Shown: positions 9,206 to 18,167 of the stretch, one piece after another
Layout of the letters: every line of letters starts with the position of its first letter
Numbering within the stretch: the stretch's first letter is position 1
Assembly (NCBI RefSeq): GCF_001650405.1
Contig: NZ_LWCU01000003.1
Coordinates: 204 to 64,203 of the forward strand
Length of the DNA: 64,000 bases
Source of the DNA: Microbacterium sp. H83
Lineage (GTDB): Bacteria; Actinomycetota; Actinomycetes; Actinomycetales; Microbacteriaceae
Direction: 5' to 3'
Made by a program: the position numbers and the translations under genes
Notes under the pieces: generated by a model
Seen by the model: only the letters and a program-made list of their open reading frames with translations
Told to the model about the DNA's origin: nothing
Database searches by the model: none

Positions 9206-10108
9206 GTGCAGCTCGATCGTGCGCTGGACACCTACCTGCGCCACGTCACGATCGAGCGCGGCCTCAGCGACCACACCATCGCGGCCTACCGCCGCGATCT
9301 CGGGGCGTACCTCGAGTGGCTCACGCAGGAGGGCATCACCGACACCGCGGCGATCACGCCGTCCGTGATCGGCCGCTTCATCGCGGAGCGCTCCGGCGCC
9401 GACCCGGCTCCGGCGGCGACGAGTCTCGCGCGGCTGCAGTCGTCGGTCCGCGGATGGCACCGGTTCCTCGCCAGGGAGGGGATCGAGGACCATGACCCGA
9501 GCGGCCGACTCCGTCCGCCGAAGGCTCCGAGGCGGCTGCCGAAGGCTCTGACCATCGATCAGGTCGAGCGACTGCTGGGCGCCCCGTCGGCCGACGACCC
9601 GATCGGCATCCGCGATCGCGCGCTGCTGGAGCTCCTCTACGCGACGGGCGCCCGCGTGTCCGAGGCGGTCGGGCTCGACGTCGACGATCTCGCGCACGGC
9701 GAGGTGCTGCGGCTGCGGGGCAAGGGATCGAAGGAGCGCATCGTCCCGGTCGGCTCGTACGCCCGTGACGCGGTCGACGCCTATCTCACCCGGGTGCGGC
9801 CGAGCCTCGCGGCGAAGGGCCGGGCCTCCTCGCGACTGTTCCTCGGAGCGCGCGGCGCGCCGCTGTCGAGGCAGAGCGCGTGGCTGGTCATCCGTGCCGC
9901 GGCGGACCTCGCGCAGATCACCGCGGAGGTGTCGCCGCACACGCTGCGCCACTCCTTCGCGACCCATCTTCTGCAGGGCGGGGCCGACGTCCGCGTCGTG
10001 CAGGAGCTGCTGGGACACGCGTCGGTGGCCACGACGCAGATCTACACGCATGTGTCCGTCGACGCCCTCCGCGACATCTACGCGACGTCCCACCCGCGGG
10101 CTCGCTAG
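9206..10108 (+). CDS. xerD: Tyrosine recombinase XerD
   Basis: 300 residues, GTG start. XerD resolves chromosome dimers at dif together with XerC. The N-terminal SAM-like core-binding domain covers residues 1-85. The catalytic domain has Arg in ATGARVSE (near residue 149), Lys in RGKGSKER, HTLRHSFATHLL (near 247), GHASVATTQIYTH with the nucleophile Tyr near residue 281. Length is exactly that of the family. It is a chromosomal housekeeping recombinase, unlike the integrase at 26895. Confidence 0.95.
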   Translation: MQLDRALDTYLRHVTIERGLSDHTIAAYRRDLGAYLEWLTQEGITDTAAITPSVIGRFIAERSGADPAPAATSLARLQSSVRGWHRFLAREGIEDHDPSGRLRPPKAPRRLPKALTIDQVERLLGAPSADDPIGIRDRALLELLYATGARVSEAVGLDVDDLAHGEVLRLRGKGSKERIVPVGSYARDAVDAYLTRVRPSLAAKGRASSRLFLGARGAPLSRQSAWLVIRAAADLAQITAEVSPHTLRHSFATHLLQGGADVRVVQELLGHASVATTQIYTHVSVDALRDIYATSHPRAR

Positions 10109-10201
10109 CCGTCGCCGCGAGCTTTCTCATCATCCCCGGGAGGTATCCGAGGAGCATCCGTGTCGGCCGTTCGGGGGACGCGAAGAACGGGCTCGCCCCC
10201 C

Positions 10202-10207
10202 TACTGT
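10202..10207 (+). promoter_or_regulatory. -10 element before the lipoprotein operon
   Basis: TACTGT lies 47 bases before the ATG at 10255. The 146-bp gap after xerD is otherwise featureless. A Shine-Dalgarno AAGGAG lies at 10242-10247. It would start the lipoprotein and ABC-export transcription unit. Confidence 0.4.
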
Positions 10208-10254
10208 TACTCGGGACAGCTGACTTCTGGGCGTCGGCGACGAAGGAGTACGAC

Positions 10255-11271
10255 ATGCGTTCCACCGGTCCTCTCGCGGTCTGCACGGCAGCCGCTCTGG
10301 CCCTCGTGCTTGCCGGCTGTTCCGGCTCCGGCGATGCCGACCTCGACTACGAGGACTCGCCGCTCACGAAGTACCTGTCGTCGGCCTACGGCGGCGATCT
10401 CTCGCAGGAGGAGCAGCAGAAGCAGTTCGAGGAGCAGCAGCGTCAGCAGGAGGAGCTGATGGCGGAGTGCATGGCCGACGAGGGGTTCGAGTACACGCCG
10501 AACCTGCAGAGCGGCGGCATCGTCTTCTCGGACGACGAGGTCCCGTGGGAGCCCGACGAGAAGGAGTGGGTCGAGAAGTACGGATACGGGATCGTGAACA
10601 ACCCGTACAACGACATGACGGAGGAGCAGTCCTCCGAGGAGTACGTCGACCCGAACGCCGAGTACGTCCAGTCGCTCTCGGAGTCCGAGCAGACCGCGTT
10701 CTACGAGACCGCCTACGGGGTTCCCCCCGAGGAGGACGAACTCGCGGAGGACGGCAGCTACGAATACAGCTGGGAGGACGCGGGCTGCCAGGGTTGGGCT
10801 CAGCACGAGCTGCAGGGGGAGGACCCCTGGCAGGCCGACGAGTTCGCCGAGCTGCGCACGAAGATGGACGAGCTGTGGACCTCTCTGCAGGATGCTCCGG
10901 AGTACGCGGAGCTGAACGCGGCGTGGGCCGCGTGCATGGACGAGGGCGGCGAGCCGGGCTTCGCCACGCAGATGGAGGCGCAGCAGTCGATCTCGGACGA
11001 GCAGAGCGCGCTCTTCGATGCGGCCTACGGCGACGGGACGACCGAGGTCGACCCCGAGGCGGCGGAATTCGAGGACCCGAGCACGAGCCCCGAGATGAAG
11101 GCCCTGGGCGAGCGGGAGATCGAGCTCGCCATCGTCGACCTCGGATGCCGGGCGGAGACGTCGTACACGAAGAAGTCGCTCGAGATCCAGTTCGCGCTGG
11201 AGGAGAAGTTCATCGCCGAGAACAAGGCCGACCTCGAGGCGTTCAAGGCCGCCGCCGAGCAGAACAGCTGA
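10255..11271 (+). CDS. Secreted lipoprotein of unknown function
   Basis: 338 residues. A clear type II signal peptide (hydrophobic ALALVLAGC, Cys at residue 22) predicts lipidation and anchoring on the outer face of the membrane. The mature part is very acidic and rich in Glu, Gln and Tyr, with several Cys-containing segments (ECMADEG, DAGCQGW, ACMDEGG, LGCRAET) that may form disulfides. I do not recognise a family beyond actinobacterial lipoproteins found beside MacB-type exporters. It ends one base before the adaptor gene, which suggests an operon role with the transporter. Confidence 0.85.
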   Translation: MRSTGPLAVCTAAALALVLAGCSGSGDADLDYEDSPLTKYLSSAYGGDLSQEEQQKQFEEQQRQQEELMAECMADEGFEYTPNLQSGGIVFSDDEVPWEPDEKEWVEKYGYGIVNNPYNDMTEEQSSEEYVDPNAEYVQSLSESEQTAFYETAYGVPPEEDELAEDGSYEYSWEDAGCQGWAQHELQGEDPWQADEFAELRTKMDELWTSLQDAPEYAELNAAWAACMDEGGEPGFATQMEAQQSISDEQSALFDAAYGDGTTEVDPEAAEFEDPSTSPEMKALGEREIELAIVDLGCRAETSYTKKSLEIQFALEEKFIAENKADLEAFKAAAEQNS

Positions 11272-11272
11272 C

Positions 11273-12847
11273 ATGAAGGACGACGACGCCACCACGACGA
11301 CAGAACTTCCCGAGGAACTGCTTCCCGCCGCCGTCGACCCCGACGGCGACCTCGCGGGTGACGAGGTCGACACCTCCCGGGTGAGCGGATGGGGCCGGAT
11401 CGTGCGGGGCAACCGCACTCTCTGGATCGTCGCTCTCTGCGCGGTCGCGAGCCTGGTCATCGGGCTCCTGGCCGGCAGGTTCCTCATCGCGCCTGCGGAT
11501 GCCTCCGAGACCCCCGACCCCGGGCTCGTGACGGTTCCCGTCGAGTTCGGATCGCTGAGCAACGACGTCACGCTCCGGGCCGACGTCGGCTATGCCGACG
11601 CGGTGGAGGTCACGATCGACACGACCGGCGGCGGCAGCGTCGTGACCGGCGCGGTGCCCGAGGTCGGCGCGACTCTCGCTCCGCTGTCGATCGCGCTGGA
11701 GGTCGAAGGGCGTCCGGTGATCGTGCTCCCCGGGGAGCTGCCCGCGTATCGCACGCTCCGCATGGGCGTGTCGGGCCCGGACGTCCTGCAGCTGAAGCAG
11801 GCGCTGGTCAGTGTGGGCATCGGCGCCGGCGACGTGGCATCCGATCGGTTCGACCAGGCGACGGCCGACGGTCTCGGGCAGCTCTATGCCCAGGCGGGCT
11901 ATCCGCTGCCCGCTCCGGAGGAGGGGGCCGCCGATGCGGTGCGATCCGCCGAGGAGGGCGTGCGCTCGGCGGAGAGCGGGGTGGCGCAGGCGCAGCAGGC
12001 GCTCACCGCCGCGGGGGCCGGTCCGACCGCCCTGGAGGGGTGGCAGGCGGATGTGCGGGTCGCTCAGGCCGAGCAGGCACTCGCCGACGCGCGCAACGGC
12101 GTCGAGGGCACGAGCGTGCAGCAGGCGGAGTGGGATCTGCAGACGGCACGCCTCGAGCGCGACCAGCTCTGGGCCGCCAGGAACACCGGTGCGGAGAGGG
12201 CAGCGCTCGATACGGCCCGCGCGCAGGTAAATTCCGCAGCCGAGGCGCTGGAGAGCGCGAGGCAGAGCGTGCTGCCGTACCTGCCCGCGAGCGAGGTGCT
12301 CTTCCTCACCGAGCTGCCGCGCCGCGTCGACGCCGTCGAGGTCGCGCGAGGGACGTCGATATCGGGGGCCGTCATGACCGTCTCCGGCGCGACCGTGCGT
12401 CTGACCGGCGCAGCGGCGGAGGCCGATGCACGCCTTCTCGAGGTGGGCGCCGTGGCGACCTTCGAGCTGCCGGACGGCACGGAGCACCGCGCGGTCGTCT
12501 CCGAGCTCACCCCCGGCAAGGACAGCAAAGCCCGATGGGACGTGCTCTTCGAACCGGACCCCCTCACGCCCGACCAGATCAGTCAGCTGCAGGGCAGCAA
12601 CGTCCGAGTGCGGATCGCCGTCGGCGCGACGGACGGCGACGTGCTCTCGGTTCCGCTGGCCGCGCTGACGGCCGGGCCGGGCGGGGAGTCGCGCGTCGAG
12701 GTCGTCGATTCGGATCCTCGGGAGGGCGAGGACGCGGAGACCCGCATGGTCGTCGTCGAGACCGGTCTCGCCGCCAAGGGCGCGGTGGAGGTGACGCCGA
12801 TCGAGGGCGAGCTGGACGAGGGCGATCTCGTGGTGGTCGGAGAGTGA
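11273..12847 (+). CDS. Membrane-anchored adaptor of a MacB-type export system
   Basis: 524 residues. A cytoplasmic acidic head is followed by one membrane segment (WIVALCAVASLVIGLLAG, about residues 44-66). The extracellular part contains a peptidoglycan-binding-like stretch (LRMGVSGPDVLQLKQAL), a coiled coil rich in Ala, Glu and Gln (about residues 220-325) and beta-rich HlyD/MacA-like domains. Such adaptors link an ABC permease to the cell wall in Gram-positives. The stop overlaps the ATPase start, so adaptor, ATPase and permease are one operon. Confidence 0.85.
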   Translation: MKDDDATTTTELPEELLPAAVDPDGDLAGDEVDTSRVSGWGRIVRGNRTLWIVALCAVASLVIGLLAGRFLIAPADASETPDPGLVTVPVEFGSLSNDVTLRADVGYADAVEVTIDTTGGGSVVTGAVPEVGATLAPLSIALEVEGRPVIVLPGELPAYRTLRMGVSGPDVLQLKQALVSVGIGAGDVASDRFDQATADGLGQLYAQAGYPLPAPEEGAADAVRSAEEGVRSAESGVAQAQQALTAAGAGPTALEGWQADVRVAQAEQALADARNGVEGTSVQQAEWDLQTARLERDQLWAARNTGAERAALDTARAQVNSAAEALESARQSVLPYLPASEVLFLTELPRRVDAVEVARGTSISGAVMTVSGATVRLTGAAAEADARLLEVGAVATFELPDGTEHRAVVSELTPGKDSKARWDVLFEPDPLTPDQISQLQGSNVRVRIAVGATDGDVLSVPLAALTAGPGGESRVEVVDSDPREGEDAETRMVVVETGLAAKGAVEVTPIEGELDEGDLVVVGE

Positions 12848-13533
12848 CCGCGGCGGATGCCGTCGCGCCGCTGATCGAGCTGCGCGACATCACGCGGTCG
12901 TTCCCCGGCCCGCCGGAGGTCCAGGCGCTCAAGGGCGCCTCGTTGACGGTAGCTGCGGGGGACTACCTCTCGATCGTGGGCCCCAGCGGCTCGGGCAAGT
13001 CGACGATGCTGAACATCCTGGGACTCCTCGATCGACCGAGCGTCGGCGAGTACCGTCTCGCGGGCGCGCTCACCGGCGATCTCTCGGACGACGACCGCGC
13101 CGCCGCTCGAGCGCGATTCATCGGCTTCGTGTTCCAGTCGTTCCACCTCCTGCCGCGGCGCAGCGTGCTCGACAACGTGCTGATGCCGATGCTCTACAGC
13201 GGCGTGCCTCGACGCGAGCGCGAGTCCCGGGCCCGCGACGCGCTGAGTCGCGTGGGCCTCTCGCACCGGATCGACTTCCTCCCCGGATCGCTCTCCGGGG
13301 GTGAGCGCCAGCGGGTCGCGGTCGCACGCGCCGTCGTGAGCGGTCCGCGGATGCTGCTCGCCGACGAGCCGACGGGCAACCTCGACCAGACCACCTCCGG
13401 CGAGGTGATGACGCTGTTCGAAGAGCTGAACGACGACGGACTGACCCTCATCGTGATCACCCACGACGACGGCGTCGCCCGCCGGGCGCGTCGGCGCATC
13501 CGCATCTCCGACGGCCGATTGAGCGAGCTGTGA
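12844..13533 (+). CDS. ABC transporter ATP-binding protein, MacB/LolD type
   Basis: 229 residues, GTG start overlapping the adaptor stop. Walker A is GPSGSGKST, the Q-loop is FVFQSFHLLPRRSV, the signature is LSGGERQR and Walker B is MLLADEPTGNLD, followed by ITHDD. The NLD extension and length match the MacB/LolD/FtsE branch, whose members drive mechanotransmission through FtsX-type permeases. It should work with the permease encoded next and the adaptor before it to export peptides, drugs or lipoproteins. The substrate is unknown. Confidence 0.94.
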   Translation: MTAADAVAPLIELRDITRSFPGPPEVQALKGASLTVAAGDYLSIVGPSGSGKSTMLNILGLLDRPSVGEYRLAGALTGDLSDDDRAAARARFIGFVFQSFHLLPRRSVLDNVLMPMLYSGVPRRERESRARDALSRVGLSHRIDFLPGSLSGGERQRVAVARAVVSGPRMLLADEPTGNLDQTTSGEVMTLFEELNDDGLTLIVITHDDGVARRARRRIRISDGRLSEL

Positions 13534-14882
13534 GGCGGCTGGCAGTCCCGGGCCGGCGCACCGGGCGCACCCTGGAGGAGGAGCGGGATGCCGACGGCGG
13601 ACGGGACGGGGACGCCCCGGGCGAAGCAGCGGAGACGCCGCTCGTCCCGGCTGTCGCCCACGCCGACCGCTTCACCGTCCAGGACCTGATCGCCGAGGCC
13701 ACCGCGGACATCGGCTCTCGACCGGCGCGCCTGGTCATGACCATCCTGGGCACCGTGCTGGGGATCGCCTCGCTCGTCGCGACCATCGGGTTCGCGCAGA
13801 CGGCCGCCGCGCAGATCGCGAGCCAGTTCGACGGCGCCGCCGCGACCCGGGTCGTGGTGTCGGCCGCGACCGCGCAGGCGGGGTCGCAGAACTCCAGCGT
13901 GGCGGCGGGGCGGCTGCCCTGGGATGCGCCGGAGCGGGTGGCCCGCCTCGCCGGCGTCGAGAGTGCGACCCTGCTCGCGGAGGTCGAGCTGGCCGAGGGC
14001 GAGACGATCACCGCGGTGCCCGTGAACGATCCGTCGGCGGCCGCCGTCGCCTCGCCTCGCCTGTTCAGCGCCTCCTCCGAGCTGCTCGACACGACGCAGG
14101 GGACCCTGGTCACGGGACGCGTCTTCGACTCCGGGCACGACGCGCGCGCGGATCGGGTGGCCGTCCTGGGCCAGCGCGCCGCCGAGCGCATGGGGATCAA
14201 TCGCGTCGACTCGCAGCCGTCCGTGTTCATCGCGGGCGTCGCGTACGCGGTCATCGGCATCGTTGACGACATGGAGCGGCGCAGCGAGCTGCAGGATGCC
14301 GTGATCGTGCCCACCGGCTCCGCGCGCGCGGACTTCGGCCTCGCCGCGCCGTCGGAGCTCGACATCCGGATCTCGGTGGGAGCCGGACCGCAGGTCGCGG
14401 AGCAGGCCGTGATCGCCCTGCAGCCGGATGAGCCCGACACGCTGCAGGCGCGAGCGCCGTCGGGATCCTCCGACCTCAGCCAGAGCGTGCAGGCGGACGT
14501 GAACGTGGTGTTCCTGATCCTCGGGGTCATCGCGCTGCTCGCGGGCGGACTCGGCATCGCGAACGTGACCCTTCTGTCGGTGATGGAGCGCGTGGGGGAG
14601 ATCGGTCTGCGCCGTGCTCTCGGGGCGACCCGTCGTCAGATCGGCGCACAGTTCACGGTCGAGTCGATCGTGATCGGCTTCATCGGCGGGCTCATCGGGG
14701 CCGCCGTGGGGGTCGTCGCGGTGATCGTCGTGGCGGTCGTGCAGGGATGGACCCCGGTCACGGATCCGCTGGTCGCGATCGCGGGCGCCGTTCTCGGGGC
14801 GATCGTCGGCTGGGGATCCGGCTGGTACCCCGCGCGCCGTGCTGCCCGCATCGAACCCGTCGCCGCGCTGCGGGGCGTCTGA
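13530..14882 (+). CDS. ABC transporter permease, MacB/FtsX type
   Basis: 450 residues. A cytoplasmic head of about 65 residues precedes the first membrane helix (LVMTILGTVLGIASLVATIGF). A large extracellular MacB-PCD domain follows, then three C-terminal helices (NVVFLILGVIALLAGGLGI, FIGGLIGAAVGVVAVIVV, VAIAGAVLGAIVGWGSG). The segment VMERVGEIGLRRALGATR between helices is the typical FtsX coupling motif. The GTG start overlaps the ATPase stop. Together with 11273 and 12844 it makes a complete three-part exporter. A terminator-like hairpin follows at once. Confidence 0.93.
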   Translation: MRRLAVPGRRTGRTLEEERDADGGRDGDAPGEAAETPLVPAVAHADRFTVQDLIAEATADIGSRPARLVMTILGTVLGIASLVATIGFAQTAAAQIASQFDGAAATRVVVSAATAQAGSQNSSVAAGRLPWDAPERVARLAGVESATLLAEVELAEGETITAVPVNDPSAAAVASPRLFSASSELLDTTQGTLVTGRVFDSGHDARADRVAVLGQRAAERMGINRVDSQPSVFIAGVAYAVIGIVDDMERRSELQDAVIVPTGSARADFGLAAPSELDIRISVGAGPQVAEQAVIALQPDEPDTLQARAPSGSSDLSQSVQADVNVVFLILGVIALLAGGLGIANVTLLSVMERVGEIGLRRALGATRRQIGAQFTVESIVIGFIGGLIGAAVGVVAVIVVAVVQGWTPVTDPLVAIAGAVLGAIVGWGSGWYPARRAARIEPVAALRGV

Positions 14883-14886
14883 CACG

Positions 14887-14937
14887 CCCGGCGCGCGGAG
14901 ACAGCGGTCCGCATGCGCGCTCACGCCGCGCGCCGGG
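14887..14937 (+). terminator. GC-rich hairpin after the ABC permease
   Basis: A perfect 12-bp inverted repeat (CCCGGCGCGCGG at 14887-14898 and its complement at 14926-14937) with a 27-base loop lies four bases after the permease stop. There is no T run, which is usual for high-GC terminators. It would isolate the export operon from the parA promoter. Confidence 0.6.
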
Positions 14938-14960
14938 ACGCCCGCCCACGGGCCTGCCGC

Positions 14961-14966
14961 TACAAT
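14961..14966 (+). promoter_or_regulatory. -10 element for the parA-scpA-scpB operon
   Basis: TACAAT, close to the consensus -10, lies 29 bases before the GTG start of parA. A Shine-Dalgarno GGAGCAGGAG is at 14981-14990, so this transcript would have a leader, unlike the leaderless promoters elsewhere in the window. Confidence 0.55.
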
Positions 14967-14995
14967 CGAGCAAGCACGAAGGAGCAGGAGAAGCG

Positions 14996-15886
14996 GTGGC
15001 TGAGAAAGCGGCGAAGTCCAGGGCGAAGGCACAGAAGGCCGACGAGAAACCCCTCGGACCCACCGGTCGCCCGTATCACGGGTTCCCCACTCCCGCACCG
15101 CTCGCGTCCCACGGACCTGCCCGGATCATCGCGCTCTGCAACCAGAAGGGCGGCGTCGGCAAGACGACGACGTCGATCAACCTCGCCGCCGCGCTCGCCG
15201 AGTACGGCCGCAAGGTTCTCGCCGTCGATTTCGACCCCCAGGGTGCGTTGTCGGCCGGTCTCGGCATCCAGACGCACGACGTGCCCACGATCTACGATCT
15301 GCTGCTCGACACCAAGCGCGATGCGCACGACGCCATCGTGCACTCCGGCGTCGAGGGGCTCGACGTGATGCCGGCGAACATCGACCTCTCCGCCGCCGAG
15401 GTGCACCTCGTGAACGAGGTGGCCAGGGAGACGATCCTCGCCCGCGTCCTCCGCCAGGTGGCGGGGGAGTACGACGTCATCCTCATCGACTGCCAGCCGT
15501 CGCTCGGACTCCTGACGGTGAACGCGCTGACGGCGGCGCACGGCGTGATCATCCCCCTCGAGTGCGAGTTCTTCGCGCTGCGGGGCGTCGCGCTCCTGAT
15601 CGAGACGATCGACAAGGTCCGCGACCGCCTGAACCCGTCGATCACGATGGACGGGCTGCTCGCGACGATGTACGACCCGCGCACGCTGCACTCGCGCGAG
15701 GTGCTCGAGCGCGTCGTCGAGGCCTTCGGAGACGATGTGCTCGAGACCGTGATCGGCCGCACCGTCAAGTTCCCGGACGCGTCGGTGTCCGGGGTGCCCA
15801 TCACCGAGTTCGCTCCCGAGCACGCCGCCGCTCAGGCGTATCTGCGTCTCGCGCGGGAGCTGGTCGCCCGTGGCGCCGTCGCCTGA
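14996..15886 (+). CDS. ParA/Soj family ATPase
   Basis: 296 residues. The start is the GTG at 14996 behind GGAGCAGGAG; upstream reading is promoter. A basic Lys/Ala-rich head (VAEKAAKSRAKAQKADEK) precedes the deviant Walker A CNQKGGVGKTTT near residue 54, the DFDPQGA motif near residue 80 and Walker B VILIDCQPSLGLL near residue 160. No parB lies beside it; instead scpA and scpB follow, as in many actinobacteria where this is a second ParA-like protein next to the condensin genes. A role in chromosome organisation is inferred. Confidence 0.92.
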   Translation: MAEKAAKSRAKAQKADEKPLGPTGRPYHGFPTPAPLASHGPARIIALCNQKGGVGKTTTSINLAAALAEYGRKVLAVDFDPQGALSAGLGIQTHDVPTIYDLLLDTKRDAHDAIVHSGVEGLDVMPANIDLSAAEVHLVNEVARETILARVLRQVAGEYDVILIDCQPSLGLLTVNALTAAHGVIIPLECEFFALRGVALLIETIDKVRDRLNPSITMDGLLATMYDPRTLHSREVLERVVEAFGDDVLETVIGRTVKFPDASVSGVPITEFAPEHAAAQAYLRLARELVARGAVA

Positions 15887-16727
15887 GGTCGAGCCGACCG
15901 CTCCACCGGCCGAGGCGCCAGACACCGCCGACACGACGGATGCCGACGCGGGTTTCCGCGTCTCGCTGTCGAACTTCGACGGACCGTTCGATCTGCTGCT
16001 CACCCTCATCTCGAAGCACGAGATGGACATCACCGAGGTGTCTCTCAGTGCCGTCACGAACGAGTTCATCGCCTATCTGAAGGAGCTCGACGAGGACGAG
16101 GAGCTGGATCAGGCGTCCGAGTTCCTCGTCGTGGCCGCGACCCTGCTCGACATGAAGGTGGCGGGGCTGCTGCCGCAGGGGGAGCTGGTGGATGCCGAGG
16201 CCGTGGCTCTGCTCGAGGCCCGCGACCTGCTGTTCGCCCGACTCCTGCAGTACCGGGCATTCAAGGAGGTGTCGGCATGGTTCGCGCGCTGCCTCCAGCG
16301 CGAGGATCGACGTCACGTCCGCGCGGTACGGCTGGACGAGAAGCACCGCAGGAAGACCCCCGAGCTGGTCTGGTCGCTCACGGTCGACGACTTCGCCGCG
16401 CTGGCGCTGCTCGCGTTCGCGCCGAAGGAGATCCCGCACGTCGGGCTCGACCATCTGCACGCGCCGCTCGTCAGCATCCGCGAGCAGGCGGCGATCGTGG
16501 TGACCCTGCTCCGCGGCGCCGAGTCGGTGAGCTTCCGCGAGCTGGTCGCCGGCGTGCGGGAACCCGGGATCGTCGTCGCGCGGTTCATCTCCGTCCTGGA
16601 GCTCTACCGGCACGCGGCGCTGTCCTTCGAACAACTGGAACCGCTCGGTGAGCTCACGCTGCGCTGGGCCGCCGACTCCTGGTCGGACGAGACACTCGCG
16701 ACCCTGGGGGCCGACTATGACCGATGA
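15870..16727 (+). CDS. scpA: Segregation and condensation protein A
   Basis: 285 residues, GTG start 17 bases inside the parA-like gene. ScpA is the kleisin that joins the two SMC heads in bacterial condensin. The typical start of the fold, FDGPFDLLLTLI, is near residue 37, followed by EFLVVAATLLDMK and the winged-helix C terminus (SFRELVAG onwards). Length is normal. It overlaps scpB, which is usual. The Smc protein itself is elsewhere. Confidence 0.95.
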   Translation: MAPSPEVEPTAPPAEAPDTADTTDADAGFRVSLSNFDGPFDLLLTLISKHEMDITEVSLSAVTNEFIAYLKELDEDEELDQASEFLVVAATLLDMKVAGLLPQGELVDAEAVALLEARDLLFARLLQYRAFKEVSAWFARCLQREDRRHVRAVRLDEKHRRKTPELVWSLTVDDFAALALLAFAPKEIPHVGLDHLHAPLVSIREQAAIVVTLLRGAESVSFRELVAGVREPGIVVARFISVLELYRHAALSFEQLEPLGELTLRWAADSWSDETLATLGADYDR

Positions 16728-17373
16728 CCGGACTGAGACCGATGACCGGACCGCGACCGATGACCGGACTGAGACCGGTGACCGGACCGCGAGCCGGGTC
16801 GACGACGTCGGCCAGGCCTCGCCGCTCACCGAACGGATCGAGGCGATCCTCCTGATCATCGACGAGCCGATCGGCCTCGTCGCCCTCGCCGCCGCGGTAG
16901 GTTCGCCCGTTCCCGCGGTCCGCCAGGCGATCGAGACGCTCGTCGAGGACTACGACGGCCGCGGCCGCGGGCCGCGCCGGGGCTTCGAGCTGCGTGAGGT
17001 CGGCGGCGGGTGGCGGCTCTACGTGCGTGACGACCACGACGACCTGGTCGCCGAGTTCGTCGGCGGACAGGCGCCGGCGCGACTCTCGCAGGCGGCGCTG
17101 GAGACCCTCGCCGTGATCGCCTACAAGCAGCCGGTGACCCGCAGCCAGGTCGCCTCCATCCGCGCCGTGAACGTCGACTCCGTGGTGCGGACGCTGCTCG
17201 CGCGCGGACTCATCACCGAGCTCTTCGCCGACAGCGAGACCGGCGCCATCAACTACGGAACCACGGATGCCCTCCTGCAGCATCTCGGCATCAACTCGCT
17301 CGACGAGCTGCCGCCGATCTCGCCGCTGCTCGACGACGGCGCAGACGGGTTCGACGAAGGGACCATCCGATGA
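16717..17373 (+). CDS. scpB: Segregation and condensation protein B
   Basis: 218 residues. ScpB binds ScpA and regulates Smc ATPase activity. The two winged-helix domains are visible, with RIEAILLIIDEPI near residue 40 and the conserved LSQAALETLAVIAYKQPVTR near residue 125. The first ~27 residues are a short repetitive acidic stretch (TDDRTETDDRTATDD) coded by near-identical DNA units, an oddity not part of the fold. The ATG at 16717 overlaps scpA, and the stop overlaps the next start. Confidence 0.94.
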   Translation: MTDDRTETDDRTATDDRTETGDRTASRVDDVGQASPLTERIEAILLIIDEPIGLVALAAAVGSPVPAVRQAIETLVEDYDGRGRGPRRGFELREVGGGWRLYVRDDHDDLVAEFVGGQAPARLSQAALETLAVIAYKQPVTRSQVASIRAVNVDSVVRTLLARGLITELFADSETGAINYGTTDALLQHLGINSLDELPPISPLLDDGADGFDEGTIR

Positions 17374-18167
17374 CGATGCAGGGATCCACCGATCAGCCCG
17401 AGGGCGTGCGTCTGCAGAAGGTGCTCGCCGCTGCCGGCGTCGCCTCGCGGCGCGTCGTCGAGCAGTACATCGTCGAGGGTCGCATCCGCGTGAACGGCGA
17501 GACCGTGACCGAGCTCGGTCGGCGGATCGACCCGGAGACCGACCTGGTCGACGTCGACGGCACGGCCGTGCAGCTCGACGTCTCGAAGCGCTACGTCATG
17601 CTGAACAAGCCCACGGGTGTCGTGAGCAGCATGCGCGACGAGAGCGGGCGCCCCGACCTGAGGCGCTTCACCGACGAGTACGAGGAGCGCCTCTACAACG
17701 TCGGACGCCTGGATGCGGAGACCAGCGGCCTGCTGGTGCTCACCAACGACGGCGAGCTCGCGCACGTGCTCGCGCATCCGTCCTTCGGCGTCACCAAGGT
17801 CTACATCGCCAAGGTCGACGGTGCGGTGACCGCGCAGACGATCGCGAAGCTCACGAAGGGCATCGAGCTCGAGGACGGGCACATCGCGGCCGACAAGGCG
17901 AGGCTGCTCGACACCTCGCGCGGGAGCAGCCTCGTCGAGCTGACGCTGCACTCGGGGCGCAACCGCATCGTCCGGCGGATGATGGCGGCGGTCGGCCACC
18001 CGGTCACCGAGCTGGTCCGTCGTCAGTTCGGGCCGCTGCACCTGGGAACCCTCCCTGCCGGGCGCTCGCGTGAACTGAGTAAAATCGAACTCGGTGCGCT
18101 CTTGACTCTCGCGCGCCGTGATTCCGGTGTCGCCGAGGCGCCAGGCGAGCAGCAGGAGAACGAGTGA
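17370..18167 (+). CDS. rluB: RsuA/RluB-type rRNA pseudouridine synthase
   Basis: 265 residues. An N-terminal S4 domain (VRLQKVLAAAGVASRR) is followed by the pseudouridine synthase domain. The catalytic Asp lies in GRLDAETSGLLVLTNDG near residue 114, and the RNRIVRRMMAAVGHPV motif near residue 196 is typical of the RsuA/RluB/RluE family. By position after scpB it matches RluB, which modifies 23S rRNA near position 2605. The exact target is inferred. It is coupled by 4-base overlaps on both sides. Confidence 0.93.
   Translation: MTMQGSTDQPEGVRLQKVLAAAGVASRRVVEQYIVEGRIRVNGETVTELGRRIDPETDLVDVDGTAVQLDVSKRYVMLNKPTGVVSSMRDESGRPDLRRFTDEYEERLYNVGRLDAETSGLLVLTNDGELAHVLAHPSFGVTKVYIAKVDGAVTAQTIAKLTKGIELEDGHIAADKARLLDTSRGSSLVELTLHSGRNRIVRRMMAAVGHPVTELVRRQFGPLHLGTLPAGRSRELSKIELGALLTLARRDSGVAEAPGEQQENE

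Noticed and set aside
16717..16800. Short tandem DNA repeat at the scpA-scpB junction as a regulatory element
   Set aside because: It is fully coding (the TDDRTETDD head of ScpB), and similar low-complexity heads are common in high-GC proteins. No palindrome or promoter feature is present.
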